Shown: positions 50,306 to 58,407 of the stretch, piece by piece
How the letters are laid out: every line of letters starts with the position of its first letter
Position numbering within the stretch: position 1 is the stretch's first letter
DNA from: a virus
IMG/VR virus record: IMGVR_UViG_3300022542_000792
Coordinates: 1 to 64,000 of that record
DNA: 64,000 nt
Strand: one strand, 5' to 3'
Position numbers and translations under genes: made by a program
Notes under the pieces: model-generated
Seen by the model: only the letters and a program-made list of their open reading frames with translations
What the model was told of the DNA's origin: nothing
Database searches by the model: none

Positions 50306-50771
50306 TTTCTTTCTCCGGTTTCGTTTCGTTTACTGTTCCATCTTCATGTTGTGGTGGTGAGTATAATGCATACAATTTTAAATCTTCTGTATCAGAAGTA
50401 TTAATGACATTATGTAAAGCTCCTTCTGGAACTACAACAGCATCACCATCTGTTACTGTTGTTTCCTTACCATCAATAATCATTTTACCTTCACCTTCTT
50501 CAAAGCGAAAGAATTGGTCACCTTCGTGAGTTTCTTCACCAATATCTTCACCAGGTTCCAAGCTCATTAATACGAGTTGAGTCATTTCAGTCGTAAACAA
50601 AACTTTTCTGAAATTATCATTTTCAATAGTATCTTGTTCAATATTGATTTGAAAACCACCACCATCTTCTTCATTCTCTGGAGAATACTCTTCTGGATTG
50701 CCAGCATCGGCATAAGCAATTCCTATATCCGAAGCAGGCATTTCTTTTAATATTTCTTTTAATAGTGACAT
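50292..50771 (-). CDS. Cupin-domain protein, 159 aa
   Basis: Residues about 40-145 are a single cupin barrel: MSLEPGEDIGEETHEGDQFF (motif 1, G(X)5HXH-like with E and H ligands), GEGKMIIDGKETTVTDGDAV, and VVVPEGALHNVINTS (motif 2, G...H...N). Metal ligands are plausible but motif 1 has one His rather than two. The N-terminal about 35 residues are acidic. Enzymatic cupins act on small molecules or sugars; here, between gp13 and gp14, it may instead be a virion decoration or assembly protein. Confidence 0.75.
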   Translation of the reverse strand: MSLLKEILKEMPASDIGIAYADAGNPEEYSPENEEDGGGFQINIEQDTIENDNFRKVLFTTEMTQLVLMSLEPGEDIGEETHEGDQFFRFEEGEGKMIIDGKETTVTDGDAVVVPEGALHNVINTSDTEDLKLYALYSPPQHEDGTVNETKPEKENEVE

Positions 50772-50775
50772 TATA

Positions 50776-53649
50776 TTATCCTACAATAAAGGTTGTTGCA
50801 ATTCCAAAATCTTCAACTGTATTAACAATAAAGTTATCAAGTTGTTCATAACATTCTGCCATATCAGTTTCTGCTCTTGCAATAAGCTCACCTGCGTTAA
50901 GAGATACACCACCACCAGCACCTGGAAGTGAAGCATATTTACCACGAATTTCAGCAAGCATAAGACGAGCTTGTGCAGATGCATATTTTTCAATCCAAGA
51001 TTTAGTCCAACGATCAGTTAATAATTCTTGTTCTGTTCTTTCAATTGACGCATCAATAAGAATTCTTTCATCATAACCAAATGTCTGATAGAAATTTAGT
51101 TGACGTGTTTGTTCATTCCATTGGAACACTAAACGAGTAGCAAACATATCTTCCAATGTTTCAATATATGATGCAACAAGATGATAACTCAATAAATCAA
51201 ATGTTCCCATTGTATATAGATGTTGTATAACTGTCTGTCCAAAAATACCACCTTCATATGCTGTAGTTAAGAATGCAGAATTTGTTCTGTATGCAGCCAT
51301 AACTGTAACAATTTTATTAAACCCAACGGTTTTATTTGTTAATCGTAGTGATTGTTGACCTGCAGGGACATCAACAAAGAAAAATGCGCGACGATAAGCA
51401 GCAGCACTTCGTTTGCGTAATGATTCCAATCCAGCTGTGATTGCTGTATCCAACTGATATTTTGTAAGTTCAACTTGAACAACTGGATAACCAAGCTGTG
51501 CACGAATACTATCCATTAGTTCTCGTCTTTCATCTGGAGTACCATCATCACCAACACCAATTTGTTGATATTGAGGAGTAGGATCTACCCCATCTGTTCC
51601 AGCTACATAATCTACAAGTCCAGTAAATCCAGCAAGAGAATCAAACAAATCAACATCAGTTAAAATGATTGAAGAAGTGCTACCTGTCGTAGAGCTTGTG
51701 AATAAAAGATTACCATCAGATGTTAATTCAACAATAGCAGCGTGTACTGAAGCAACATATGCTACTCCATTCCATTCATTAAGAATTTCATTAATTGTAT
51801 CATACCATAGAGAACCAGTTGCTGGTGTTAATGGTAGAGTTGTAAATAACGCTGATACCCAAGAAACACCATTCCATTGATTCAAAGCAGTATTTGTTGT
51901 ATCAAACCAAAATATACCAGTCGCTGGTGTATGTGGTGCTGCAGTTGCATCTACAGGATTAAATGCTACCCAAGTACCTGGTGAACCAGCTCGTTCATAC
52001 CAAATATTATTTGTTGTGTCAAACCAAACATCTCCAGTGCTAACAATAGTTGGATCTGTTAAGCTATTAATAAATGTAACAGCTACCCACATTGAACCAT
52101 CCCAACGATTTAGAGTAGTTGCTATTGTATTATACCAAACATCTGCAGTCGTCATTGTTGGTGGCGATGCTGGGTCTGTTGCTTGTTGTAAGAATGTAGT
52201 AACTAAGTCCCAAGATGATGTAGTGACATCCCAAACATAAAGGTTATCTCCAACAGAATCCCACCACAACCCACAAGAGTCACGATTTGTTGGATCGTCG
52301 GCTAATGATAATACTGTTAGGTCTGTCCAAGAAGTATTTGTTACATCACGTTGTTTTAATTCTTCTGTAGTAGGATTATACCAATAATTATTTGGTGCAG
52401 GTAATGTTGGTTCTGTTGAACTTATAGTAGCTGTTAAAGTATCCCATGACGCTCCATTCCACTGCTTAAGAACATTATTTGTTTCATCAAACCAGTATGT
52501 ACCAACCGTTAAACTATTCGGATCCACATTCCAATAAATTGCATCAACATCATTCCAACTATTGGTTTGATCATTCCACTGATGGAGGAGTAAACTTACA
52601 CTATCGTACCAATATGTTCCGAATGTTGGATATGTTGGAAGTGTTGGATCAGTCGCCTGGTTCCATAAAGTTTTTTCACACCATGTGTTGCCTTCCCAAA
52701 TATACGCATTTGTTTCATTGAACCAATAATCATTTCCATCAAGAGCTGTTGGATCTTGACTATACGTTGTGAATGTTTGAGTTACCCAACTTAAAGGCGA
52801 GCCACTCCATTTTGAAAGAATAAGTGTTGTCGGGTTGTACCAATAATCTCCAGCACTTGGAGAATTAGGAGCTGAGGATTCTACGATGACGGTTACTTCA
52901 ACGTGTTGTGTTCCATCCCATTGGAATAATTCTTCAGTAGTTGCATTCCAATAATATGCACCAGTATTAGGTGATGTTGGTCCTTGAGGAGGATTGTTGA
53001 CTTTCCCAATACTCTTTGCTATTTCTGTTACGAGTTGATCATACGATGGAGTATTTGTTCCATCAACTGTTACTGAATATTCTGTGCCATCAATATCAAT
53101 AGTAAATGTATAGTCTACACCAGTTGATAAACCTGTATTATCAGTCCCTGCGACTCCTAATGTTGCTACTTGGTAACCAGCAACTGGACTTACTTCATTA
53201 CCACCGACATAATCCAACGCATAAGCGTGAACGCCTTCTATATGATAACGATAAAGTTTATCAACAGCAAAACCAGAAACATACACAGCCATTTCAGCTG
53301 TTAATCCTGTTACATCAAAAAATGTTGTTGTTTTGTCATCATACAATGCACTAATAACAAGAGATGTACCAATTTTATCACCAGCGTGTAGATTTGAGTC
53401 ACCAGTTGGGTCAGCTGTATATACTGTTCCGTTGACTGGACTTTTGTCAGGAGAGGTGTGCGTGGTATCAAGTGTAACAATAATACCATTATATGCTTGG
53501 TCATCTGCAGAACAACCTGACGCTGGATTTGGAATATCCCAAGATATACGACCGGATGTTGGTCCAGTTCTCGTAAATCTAATTGTTATTTCCTGACCTT
53601 CTGTGCGAATTTGAAAGGGACTGTCAGCGGATGAATCAAATGTTCCCAT
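50776..53649 (-). CDS. 13: Neck protein gp13-like with 11-repeat N-terminal insertion, 957 aa
   Basis: The C-terminal core (about 690-957; T4 gp13 is 309) matches neck proteins: DERRELMDSIRAQLGYPVVQ, LTKYQLDTAITAGLESLRKR, GTFDLLSYHLVASYIETLED, WTKSWIEKYASAQARLMLAE and IRGKYASLPGAGGGVSLNAG. Residues 1-155 look Fn3/Ig-like. Residues 178-216 and 637-678 are the two halves of one VDG...DVDLF module, split by residues 217-636, which hold 11 repeats of 'G.YWYD..T..L.QWNG..W'. The same repeats occur in tail fibres of this phage. Late promoter at 53679. The insertion suggests neck-borne whiskers or adhesins. Confidence 0.7.
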   Translation of the reverse strand: MGTFDSSADSPFQIRTEGQEITIRFTRTGPTSGRISWDIPNPASGCSADDQAYNGIIVTLDTTHTSPDKSPVNGTVYTADPTGDSNLHAGDKIGTSLVISALYDDKTTTFFDVTGLTAEMAVYVSGFAVDKLYRYHIEGVHAYALDYVGGNEVSPVAGYQVATLGVAGTDNTGLSTGVDYTFTIDIDGTEYSVTVDGTNTPSYDQLVTEIAKSIGKVNNPPQGPTSPNTGAYYWNATTEELFQWDGTQHVEVTVIVESSAPNSPSAGDYWYNPTTLILSKWSGSPLSWVTQTFTTYSQDPTALDGNDYWFNETNAYIWEGNTWCEKTLWNQATDPTLPTYPTFGTYWYDSVSLLLHQWNDQTNSWNDVDAIYWNVDPNSLTVGTYWFDETNNVLKQWNGASWDTLTATISSTEPTLPAPNNYWYNPTTEELKQRDVTNTSWTDLTVLSLADDPTNRDSCGLWWDSVGDNLYVWDVTTSSWDLVTTFLQQATDPASPPTMTTADVWYNTIATTLNRWDGSMWVAVTFINSLTDPTIVSTGDVWFDTTNNIWYERAGSPGTWVAFNPVDATAAPHTPATGIFWFDTTNTALNQWNGVSWVSALFTTLPLTPATGSLWYDTINEILNEWNGVAYVASVHAAIVELTSDGNLLFTSSTTGSTSSIILTDVDLFDSLAGFTGLVDYVAGTDGVDPTPQYQQIGVGDDGTPDERRELMDSIRAQLGYPVVQVELTKYQLDTAITAGLESLRKRSAAAYRRAFFFVDVPAGQQSLRLTNKTVGFNKIVTVMAAYRTNSAFLTTAYEGGIFGQTVIQHLYTMGTFDLLSYHLVASYIETLEDMFATRLVFQWNEQTRQLNFYQTFGYDERILIDASIERTEQELLTDRWTKSWIEKYASAQARLMLAEIRGKYASLPGAGGGVSLNAGELIARAETDMAECYEQLDNFIVNTVEDFGIATTFIVG
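51742..53001. repeat. Array of 11 Trp/Tyr coding repeats in gp13
   Basis: Eleven diverged units of about 38-40 residues, cores such as GTYWFDETNNVLKQWNGASW, GDVWFDTTNNIWYE and GSLWYDTINEILNEWNGVAY (minus strand). Confidence 0.85.
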
Positions 53650-53678
53650 AGTTTACATACTCCTATACGATTTAGAAG

Positions 53679-53686
53679 TATTTATG
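53679..53686 (-). promoter_or_regulatory. T4-type late promoter (CATAAATA)
   Basis: 29 bases upstream of the gp13-like ATG. Confidence 0.7.
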
Positions 53687-53696
53687 TGAGGCAAAA

Positions 53697-53724
53697 GAAA
53701 AGGGCTGTTCAACAGCCCTTTTTA
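53697..53724 (-). terminator. Rho-independent terminator
   Basis: AAAGGGCTG, TTCAA loop, CAGCCCTTT; T-rich run on both sides, so it can act in either direction. It ends the 234-residue protein's message. Confidence 0.85.
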
Positions 53725-53743
53725 GAGTGATAAAATAAGAAGG

Positions 53744-54448
53744 TTATTCTTTTTCGTCTTTGGATTCGTCTTTAGATTTATTAGATCCTTGGACCTTTTC
53801 AACTGCGGTACGAATAAGTTGTAAACGTTGCTGTTTTGTTAGTTTCTTTTTCTTGGCTGCTTTCTTGCGTGCTTCTGCACCCCATTTAGCGAGAACAGTT
53901 TTAGCAACTTCACCATCTTCTGCATTTGGAATGATAACAGAGTTCATAACATAACGCATCAAATGCCCGAAAGCATCTTTTGATTTGTGATCAAAACGAG
54001 TTGGATCTATTAAATTAACAACATTCTTAGGTTCTACTCGTTTAATCTCATCAAGGATAGGACCTACGATTAGTGCCATAAATGAGTTGATTGCAGAGCG
54101 ATATCCATCTTCTGAGAATTGTATACGTAGAACATCTTCAATCTCTTGCTTAATGCCGTCAATAGTTTCAATATGTTCATCTTTGCCTTTACGTTCTTTA
54201 TATTTTGGATCTTTATATGGTTCCAAACGCTCCAACAATACTTCTTTGAATATAGAAATCATTTCAAGAGTAACTAGCTCATTTGCCATTTCTCCTTCCA
54301 TTGCGGATTTCTTAATAAGAAGATCCAAAACTTTTTCCATTTTTGGAACAAAGCGTTGAGGATTAAACAGTTTGAGTTCACCTTCTTCTTTTTTCTTAGG
54401 TGTGCCTTTCTTGGCTTCTGTAATTAAATAGTCTTTAAATGTGAACAT
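53744..54448 (-). CDS. Hypothetical late protein, 234 aa, possible packaged protein
   Basis: N-terminus MFTFKDYLITEAKKG resembles the T4 capsid-targeting sequence (MKTYQEFIAEA) with a possible gp21 cleavage site after LITE. The body is helical and charged (MEKVLDLLIKKSAMEGEMAN, LEMISIFKEVLLERLEPYKD), and the C-terminus is very Lys-rich (KKAAKKKKLTKQQRLQLIR). A basic, late, head-targeted protein would be a candidate internal protein. No named homologue is recognised. Confidence 0.6.
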   Translation of the reverse strand: MFTFKDYLITEAKKGTPKKKEEGELKLFNPQRFVPKMEKVLDLLIKKSAMEGEMANELVTLEMISIFKEVLLERLEPYKDPKYKERKGKDEHIETIDGIKQEIEDVLRIQFSEDGYRSAINSFMALIVGPILDEIKRVEPKNVVNLIDPTRFDHKSKDAFGHLMRYVMNSVIIPNAEDGEVAKTVLAKWGAEARKKAAKKKKLTKQQRLQLIRTAVEKVQGSNKSKDESKDEKE

Positions 54449-54475
54449 AAAATGTATTCTCCAGTTGGTCTTAAA

Positions 54476-54483
54476 TATTTATC
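54476..54483 (-). promoter_or_regulatory. Late promoter (GATAAATA)
   Basis: 27 bases upstream of the ATG at 54448. Confidence 0.55.
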
Positions 54484-54493
54484 AAAATGAACT

Positions 54494-55003
54494 TTATACT
54501 GTAGGTTTTTCAGTCTGTGGACCTTTGGTTAATAATCCCTTTAACTGACTAAATTGTGCACGCATTTTATTAAGGTTGTTTATAAATGCTTCTTTCTTTT
54601 GAGGGTCGGTATCAATCGTCTTTAGCATTTCAGCATATTCTGGAATTTTTGATTTTGCATACATATCTCCGATTCGCATCAATACTTTATTTACTTCTTT
54701 ATCATCACCAGCTTTCAAAATTACATCTTTAATTGTAAATTTTGGATTAATCCCCTTTACTTCAGGTGCGATTGCAGCGATGTTATCTTTACTTTGAAGA
54801 ACTGAAAGTCCAGCCAAAGCTTTCGCCATATTCTCATTACCTGCAAGACTTTTTCCGCCTTTGATTCCAGCTGATATTTTTCCAAGTAATTCTTCTGCAC
54901 CTTCAACAAGTGTTGGGCATTCATCAAGGAACAATTCAACATTTTCTTTTAGTATTAATATTTCTTGAACTTCTTCGTGTATTTCTTGTATTAATTTACT
55001 CAT
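54494..55003 (-). CDS. Hypothetical late protein, 169 aa
   Basis: Not recognised. Starts at ATG 55003 overlapping the previous stop (ATGA); the frame also extends to 55033. All helical: SKLIQEIHEEVQEILILKEN, then VEGAEELLGKISAGIKGGKS, AKALAGLSVLQSKDNIAA and AEMLKTIDTDPQKKEAFINN. Expressed from the late promoter at 55357 with the preceding gene. Internal head or assembly factor by context. Confidence 0.6.
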   Translation of the reverse strand: MSKLIQEIHEEVQEILILKENVELFLDECPTLVEGAEELLGKISAGIKGGKSLAGNENMAKALAGLSVLQSKDNIAAIAPEVKGINPKFTIKDVILKAGDDKEVNKVLMRIGDMYAKSKIPEYAEMLKTIDTDPQKKEAFINNLNKMRAQFSQLKGLLTKGPQTEKPTV

Positions 55004-55329
55004 GACGCTTCCCTTGTATTTTTGTTTAACCATCGCTGGAATCTTTCACTTGCCCAATAAGTCAAGAACGACTCAGTGGAATCTACGTTACCAGATTCAA
55101 AACGCATTTCAACTAAATCTGGATTATCAATATCATTGTATTTCCATTCAACAATAATCTTGTGTTTTGGTTTTAGTGGAATGTATTGCTTTTTTTCCAT
55201 CGTTTCACCAACAGGGAGTTTACAATACTTATTTACAATGTAAGTTACAGTACGTACTGGAGATTCACTGATTGCTTTACGCAATTGCTCTTTTGATTCC
55301 AAGTACTCTTTGAATGTAATTTTTTTCAT
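55000..55329 (-). CDS. Hypothetical late protein, 109 aa
   Basis: Not recognised. ATG 55329 gives the N-terminus MKKITFKEYLESKEQL, another FKxYL start like that of the 234-residue protein; the frame extends to a GTG at 55344. The remainder is alpha/beta with HKIIVEWKYNDIDNPDLVEM and FLTYWASERFQRWLNK. Perfect late promoter at 55357. Confidence 0.6.
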   Translation of the reverse strand: MKKITFKEYLESKEQLRKAISESPVRTVTYIVNKYCKLPVGETMEKKQYIPLKPKHKIIVEWKYNDIDNPDLVEMRFESGNVDSTESFLTYWASERFQRWLNKNTREAS

Positions 55330-55356
55330 CCGCTGCTCTACCACGTTGTTATTATA

Positions 55357-55364
55357 TATTTATA
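55357..55364 (-). promoter_or_regulatory. T4-type late promoter (TATAAATA)
   Basis: Perfect match, 27 bases before the ATG at 55329. Confidence 0.75.
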
Positions 55365-55372
55365 ATTAGAAC

Positions 55373-55699
55373 TCATTCTTCGCCAATAATTAACCAGAAT
55401 ACCTTCTTCCCTATCTTGAAAGACGTCATTTCTGGTTGCATACAATTACGCCATAAATTTTGGTCTGGGTCTTTTTTAAATTTTTCACTCTTTAATCGTT
55501 GTTGATTTATCCTACGAATCTCACCAGTTGACTTGAATAACCCAACTGTTTTAAGTATGTGCGGCAGAAATAATTCTTCTTTATCATTTATAATTTGGGC
55601 AAATGATAGATGTATAGTATCTTCGGTTGGAAGAACACCAAGTTGAATTTCGGTCAATCCCTCAACGAGGTTCCCAACGATGATATTATCTACTTGCAC
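55373..55699 (-). CDS. Early small protein, possibly S4-like RNA-binding, 108 aa
   Basis: GTG start with AAGGGT upstream and no internal ATG alternative. The C-terminal half, FLPHILKTVGLFKSTGEIRR, INQQRLKSEKF and SFKIGKKVFWLIIG, resembles an S4 domain as found at the C-terminus of tyrosyl-tRNA synthetase ('L..LGL..S..EARR.I......GKK.F..'). It has a sigma-70 early promoter although it lies inside the late head block right after the gp23 terminator, so it is expressed apart from its neighbours. RNA binding is a moderate-confidence inference. Confidence 0.5.
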   Translation of the reverse strand: MQVDNIIVGNLVEGLTEIQLGVLPTEDTIHLSFAQIINDKEELFLPHILKTVGLFKSTGEIRRINQQRLKSEKFKKDPDQNLWRNCMQPEMTSFKIGKKVFWLIIGEE

Positions 55700-55733
55700 A
55701 ATTATGACCCTTTAAGTGATTCAGAGGAACCCC

Positions 55734-55762
55734 ATTATACCATACATTTCACTTTCCGACAA
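55734..55762 (-). promoter_or_regulatory. Early sigma-70 promoter within the late head block
   Basis: TTGTCG (55757-55762), 17 bases, TATAAT (55734-55739), immediately downstream of the gp23 terminator. Confidence 0.7.
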
Positions 55763-55767
55763 CGCAT

Positions 55768-55795
55768 AAAAAAGCCCCGATAAATCGGGGCTTTT
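55768..55795 (-). terminator. Rho-independent terminator of gene 23
   Basis: AAAAGCCCCGA, TAAA loop, TCGGGGCTTTT; the minus-strand RNA ends in U6. A very strong stem, as expected after the major capsid gene. Confidence 0.92.
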
Positions 55796-55822
55796 GATTT
55801 TACACCTTTCTAAACTTTGTTT

Positions 55823-57229
55823 TTATGCAAAGTCAAGAGCAGATACAGCTATCTTACCGTAGTAATCAGCACTGTTTCCAAGTGATGTAGTTGCGCTAGT
55901 GAATGAAGTCTTGCCGTAGCGAGTCATCAAACTAACAACAGGTTGGAATGTAACTGGGTTAACAACCACACCTGAACTCATCAATGGAATATATGGGCAG
56001 TAGAAGTAACCAGTATCAGTTTCTCCGTTTCCACCTTTATAACCAATAAGGATTGTATCATTGTTACTTGCTTGAGTAGTACCAAGATCAAGACCAGCAC
56101 CTGCTTGATTCCACAAGTATGAATAAACCTTGATTGAACCATTAAGAGTACCAACTAACATTGTATTGTTAGGACCTTTGAAAGAACCTTCAACAGCTGG
56201 AGCAAATACTGACTTGCTTGCAGACTGAAGAACAGAAACAATCATTGGTGAAACAACGATGAAGTTACCAACACCACGACGAGTCTTACGACCAATCTCG
56301 TTAGCAACACGGTTAATAATTACTGAGATGTTAGCAAGACGATCACCTACGTATGCAGGAGCGTATGTACCAGCAACACCACCACCGTAACCACCACCTG
56401 AAGCACCATCAAATGTATCAGTTGTACCAGCAAGAGCGATAAGATCGCTAATGATTTCAGCGTCAATTTCTTGAACGATTTCAGCAGAAAGCGCTTGAGT
56501 CATTTCTGATTCAATATCAAGTCCGTGTTGTGAATTCATATCTTGCATAGCTTCGATAGTCCAACCAGCTTGAAGTTTACGTGAACCAGCTTCAACAGCT
56601 TGGCTTACAACTTCAAGTCCCATTTTACGACCACCAGAACCTTCAAGGTAACTACCAGAACCACCATAAGAACGGTTAGCAGTAGTTGCAGTGATGTCAA
56701 GGCTTGAAGGCCATGCTTCACCAGTAGTTTCTGAACCATCGATCGCAGTTGTTCCGATACCAATACCACCAGCACCAGCTACTTGAGCATCAGCTCCAGC
56801 AGGTAATGGAGAACCAGAACCAGCACCAGCACCACCAGAATAGAAAGCACGAAGAGCAGGGCTGTTGCCAAACGCTTCATTACCAGCTGTGATGCTTTGT
56901 GCACCGAATGCATCATTAGTTGTATCAGTTACTGATTCTTTGTAAGTGTAACGCAAAGAATAAACAAGTCCAACAGGACCAGTCATTGGTTGTACACCAA
57001 CTAATTCACTTGCAATTGTACCAGGAATGATACGACGAATCATTGGGATTAAGATTTTACGGAATCCAGCAATGTCGTGTGCAACAGTTGCGCCAGAAGC
57101 GGCTGTTTCCATCATCATTTGGTTTTTTTGGTTTTCAAGAAGAGGTGCGACAATCTTACGTTTGTCAGCGGCTAATCCTTCAAGTAACGCTTCTTTGGTC
57201 TCTGACCAATTTTCGAACATTTCGTCCAT
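55823..57229 (-). CDS. 23: Major capsid protein gp23
   Basis: 468 residues (T4 gp23 521). Conserved: AGFRKILIPMIRRIIPGTIA, ELVGVQPMTGPVGLVYSLRY, GNEAFG, SRKLQAGWTIEAMQDMNSQH, GLDIESEMTQALSAEIVQEI, NRVANEIGRKTRRGVGNFIV, GYKGGNGETDTGYFYCPYIP and PVTFQPVVSLMTRYGKTSF. The N-terminal about 42 residues are probably a propeptide removed by gp21 (candidate cut after MMME, where T4 alignment places it). A Gly-rich stretch near 130-155 is an insertion relative to T4. AAGGAGA ribosome site. Confidence 0.97.
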   Translation of the reverse strand: MDEMFENWSETKEALLEGLAADKRKIVAPLLENQKNQMMMETAASGATVAHDIAGFRKILIPMIRRIIPGTIASELVGVQPMTGPVGLVYSLRYTYKESVTDTTNDAFGAQSITAGNEAFGNSPALRAFYSGGAGAGSGSPLPAGADAQVAGAGGIGIGTTAIDGSETTGEAWPSSLDITATTANRSYGGSGSYLEGSGGRKMGLEVVSQAVEAGSRKLQAGWTIEAMQDMNSQHGLDIESEMTQALSAEIVQEIDAEIISDLIALAGTTDTFDGASGGGYGGGVAGTYAPAYVGDRLANISVIINRVANEIGRKTRRGVGNFIVVSPMIVSVLQSASKSVFAPAVEGSFKGPNNTMLVGTLNGSIKVYSYLWNQAGAGLDLGTTQASNNDTILIGYKGGNGETDTGYFYCPYIPLMSSGVVVNPVTFQPVVSLMTRYGKTSFTSATTSLGNSADYYGKIAVSALDFA

Positions 57230-57286
57230 TTTTATTTCTCCTTAAACTAGCTAAAGTTTATAATTAAAGTTTTCAGTTAAAAGTTA

Positions 57287-58234
57287 TTATTCGATTAATC
57301 CAGCAAGACGTTGTAAACGTGTACGAGTTTCCTCGGACAATTGAACGCGTCCTTCTAAATCTTCCTTCTCATTTTCTTCAATGAGTTCATCATTATCACC
57401 AGTGACTACTGCACCTTCAATGATGTCTTTCTTATTGCCTTTATCTGATTTACCTTCAGCTAGTACTTTATCTTCCTTCTCTGAAGTGTTATCTTCGACT
57501 GTTGCTTCTTTCAAAACACGGCCGATGAAGGTCTTGTATCCTTCTTCAAGTTGTTCCGTAGGAACACTTTTAAGAATTGTTTCCATAACTTCTTTGGCTG
57601 AGCCATCAAGAGGTTTTAGAATTTCTTGCATCTTAATTGTACGTTCAAGTGTTGATAACTTGGTTTCAGACTCTTCAAGAGCTGAAGTTGTATCTTCAAG
57701 ACGGCTTTCTGTTTCGCGTAATGTACCTTCAAGAGATTCATCATCTGCGTAGCTATGTGCATATTCTTCTGCAACAGCTTCGAAGATTTTACGACCAAAT
57801 TCATTCTGACGAACAACGTCAATATCTTCACGAAGTTCTTCAAGTTCAGCACCTAAACGGATTTCAAGGAAAGCGTCAAGTTTTTCAACTAACTCACCAA
57901 GGTCGCCTTTAAGTTCTTCACCCATTTCAGATTTAGCTTCAACAAGCTTTTCAGCGAATTCAGCTTCAAGGTCACGGAAACGTTCAATATCTTCTTTAAG
58001 TTCTGAAATTTCACTATCGAGGAATTCAGAAACTTTAGAATCTACTGCCTCAATTAATGCATCTCTTTCTTGTACCCACTGTTCTGTAAGTTCTGCACGA
58101 ACATCAGCAGCGGCATCTGCTTTGGCAGCTTCGACAGCTTCATCGAGCTTGCCATTAAAAGCTTCTTCAAGTTCTTTCTTTGTATCTTCAGAAAGTACTT
58201 CGGCTTCTAATAATTTTTGAAGCAATTCATCCAT
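57287..58234 (-). CDS. 22: Prohead scaffold protein gp22
   Basis: 315 residues, highly charged and helical throughout: TKKELEEAFNGKLDEAVEAA, SEISELKEDIERFRDLEAEF, ELEELREDIDVVRQNEFGRK, SRLEDTTSALEESETKLSTL. Several (L/I)xE sites allow degradation by gp21. A conserved-looking block TIKMQEILKPLDGSAKEVME lies near residue 205, and the C-terminus VQLSEETRTRLQRLAGLIE matches gp22-type tails that bind capsid. Its position between genes 21 and 23 is as in T4. Confidence 0.88.
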   Translation of the reverse strand: MDELLQKLLEAEVLSEDTKKELEEAFNGKLDEAVEAAKADAAADVRAELTEQWVQERDALIEAVDSKVSEFLDSEISELKEDIERFRDLEAEFAEKLVEAKSEMGEELKGDLGELVEKLDAFLEIRLGAELEELREDIDVVRQNEFGRKIFEAVAEEYAHSYADDESLEGTLRETESRLEDTTSALEESETKLSTLERTIKMQEILKPLDGSAKEVMETILKSVPTEQLEEGYKTFIGRVLKEATVEDNTSEKEDKVLAEGKSDKGNKKDIIEGAVVTGDNDELIEENEKEDLEGRVQLSEETRTRLQRLAGLIE

Positions 58235-58297
58235 CGTTTTATACTCCTCATTTCGAAATTAATGGTTTAATAGTTTAACATTTTGTTTTATATAAGA

Positions 58298-58305
58298 TAT
58301 TTATC
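58298..58305 (-). promoter_or_regulatory. Late promoter of gene 22 (GATAAATA)
   Basis: 63 bases before the gp22 ATG. Confidence 0.5.
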
Positions 58306-58316
58306 TAAGGTATGCA

Positions 58317-58362
58317 GAAAAAGCGGAACGATACTATGTGGTATAGTATTTCTCCGCTTTTA
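58317..58362 (-). terminator. Long terminator hairpin after gene 21
   Basis: AAAAGCGGA/TCCGCTTTT outer stem enclosing ATACTAT/ATAGTAT inner stem; the minus-strand RNA ends with a U run. Confidence 0.75.
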
Positions 58363-58407
58363 TCAAGGGGTTAAGTATTTCAGGCTTTACGAATTTTTTC
58401 GAACTTT

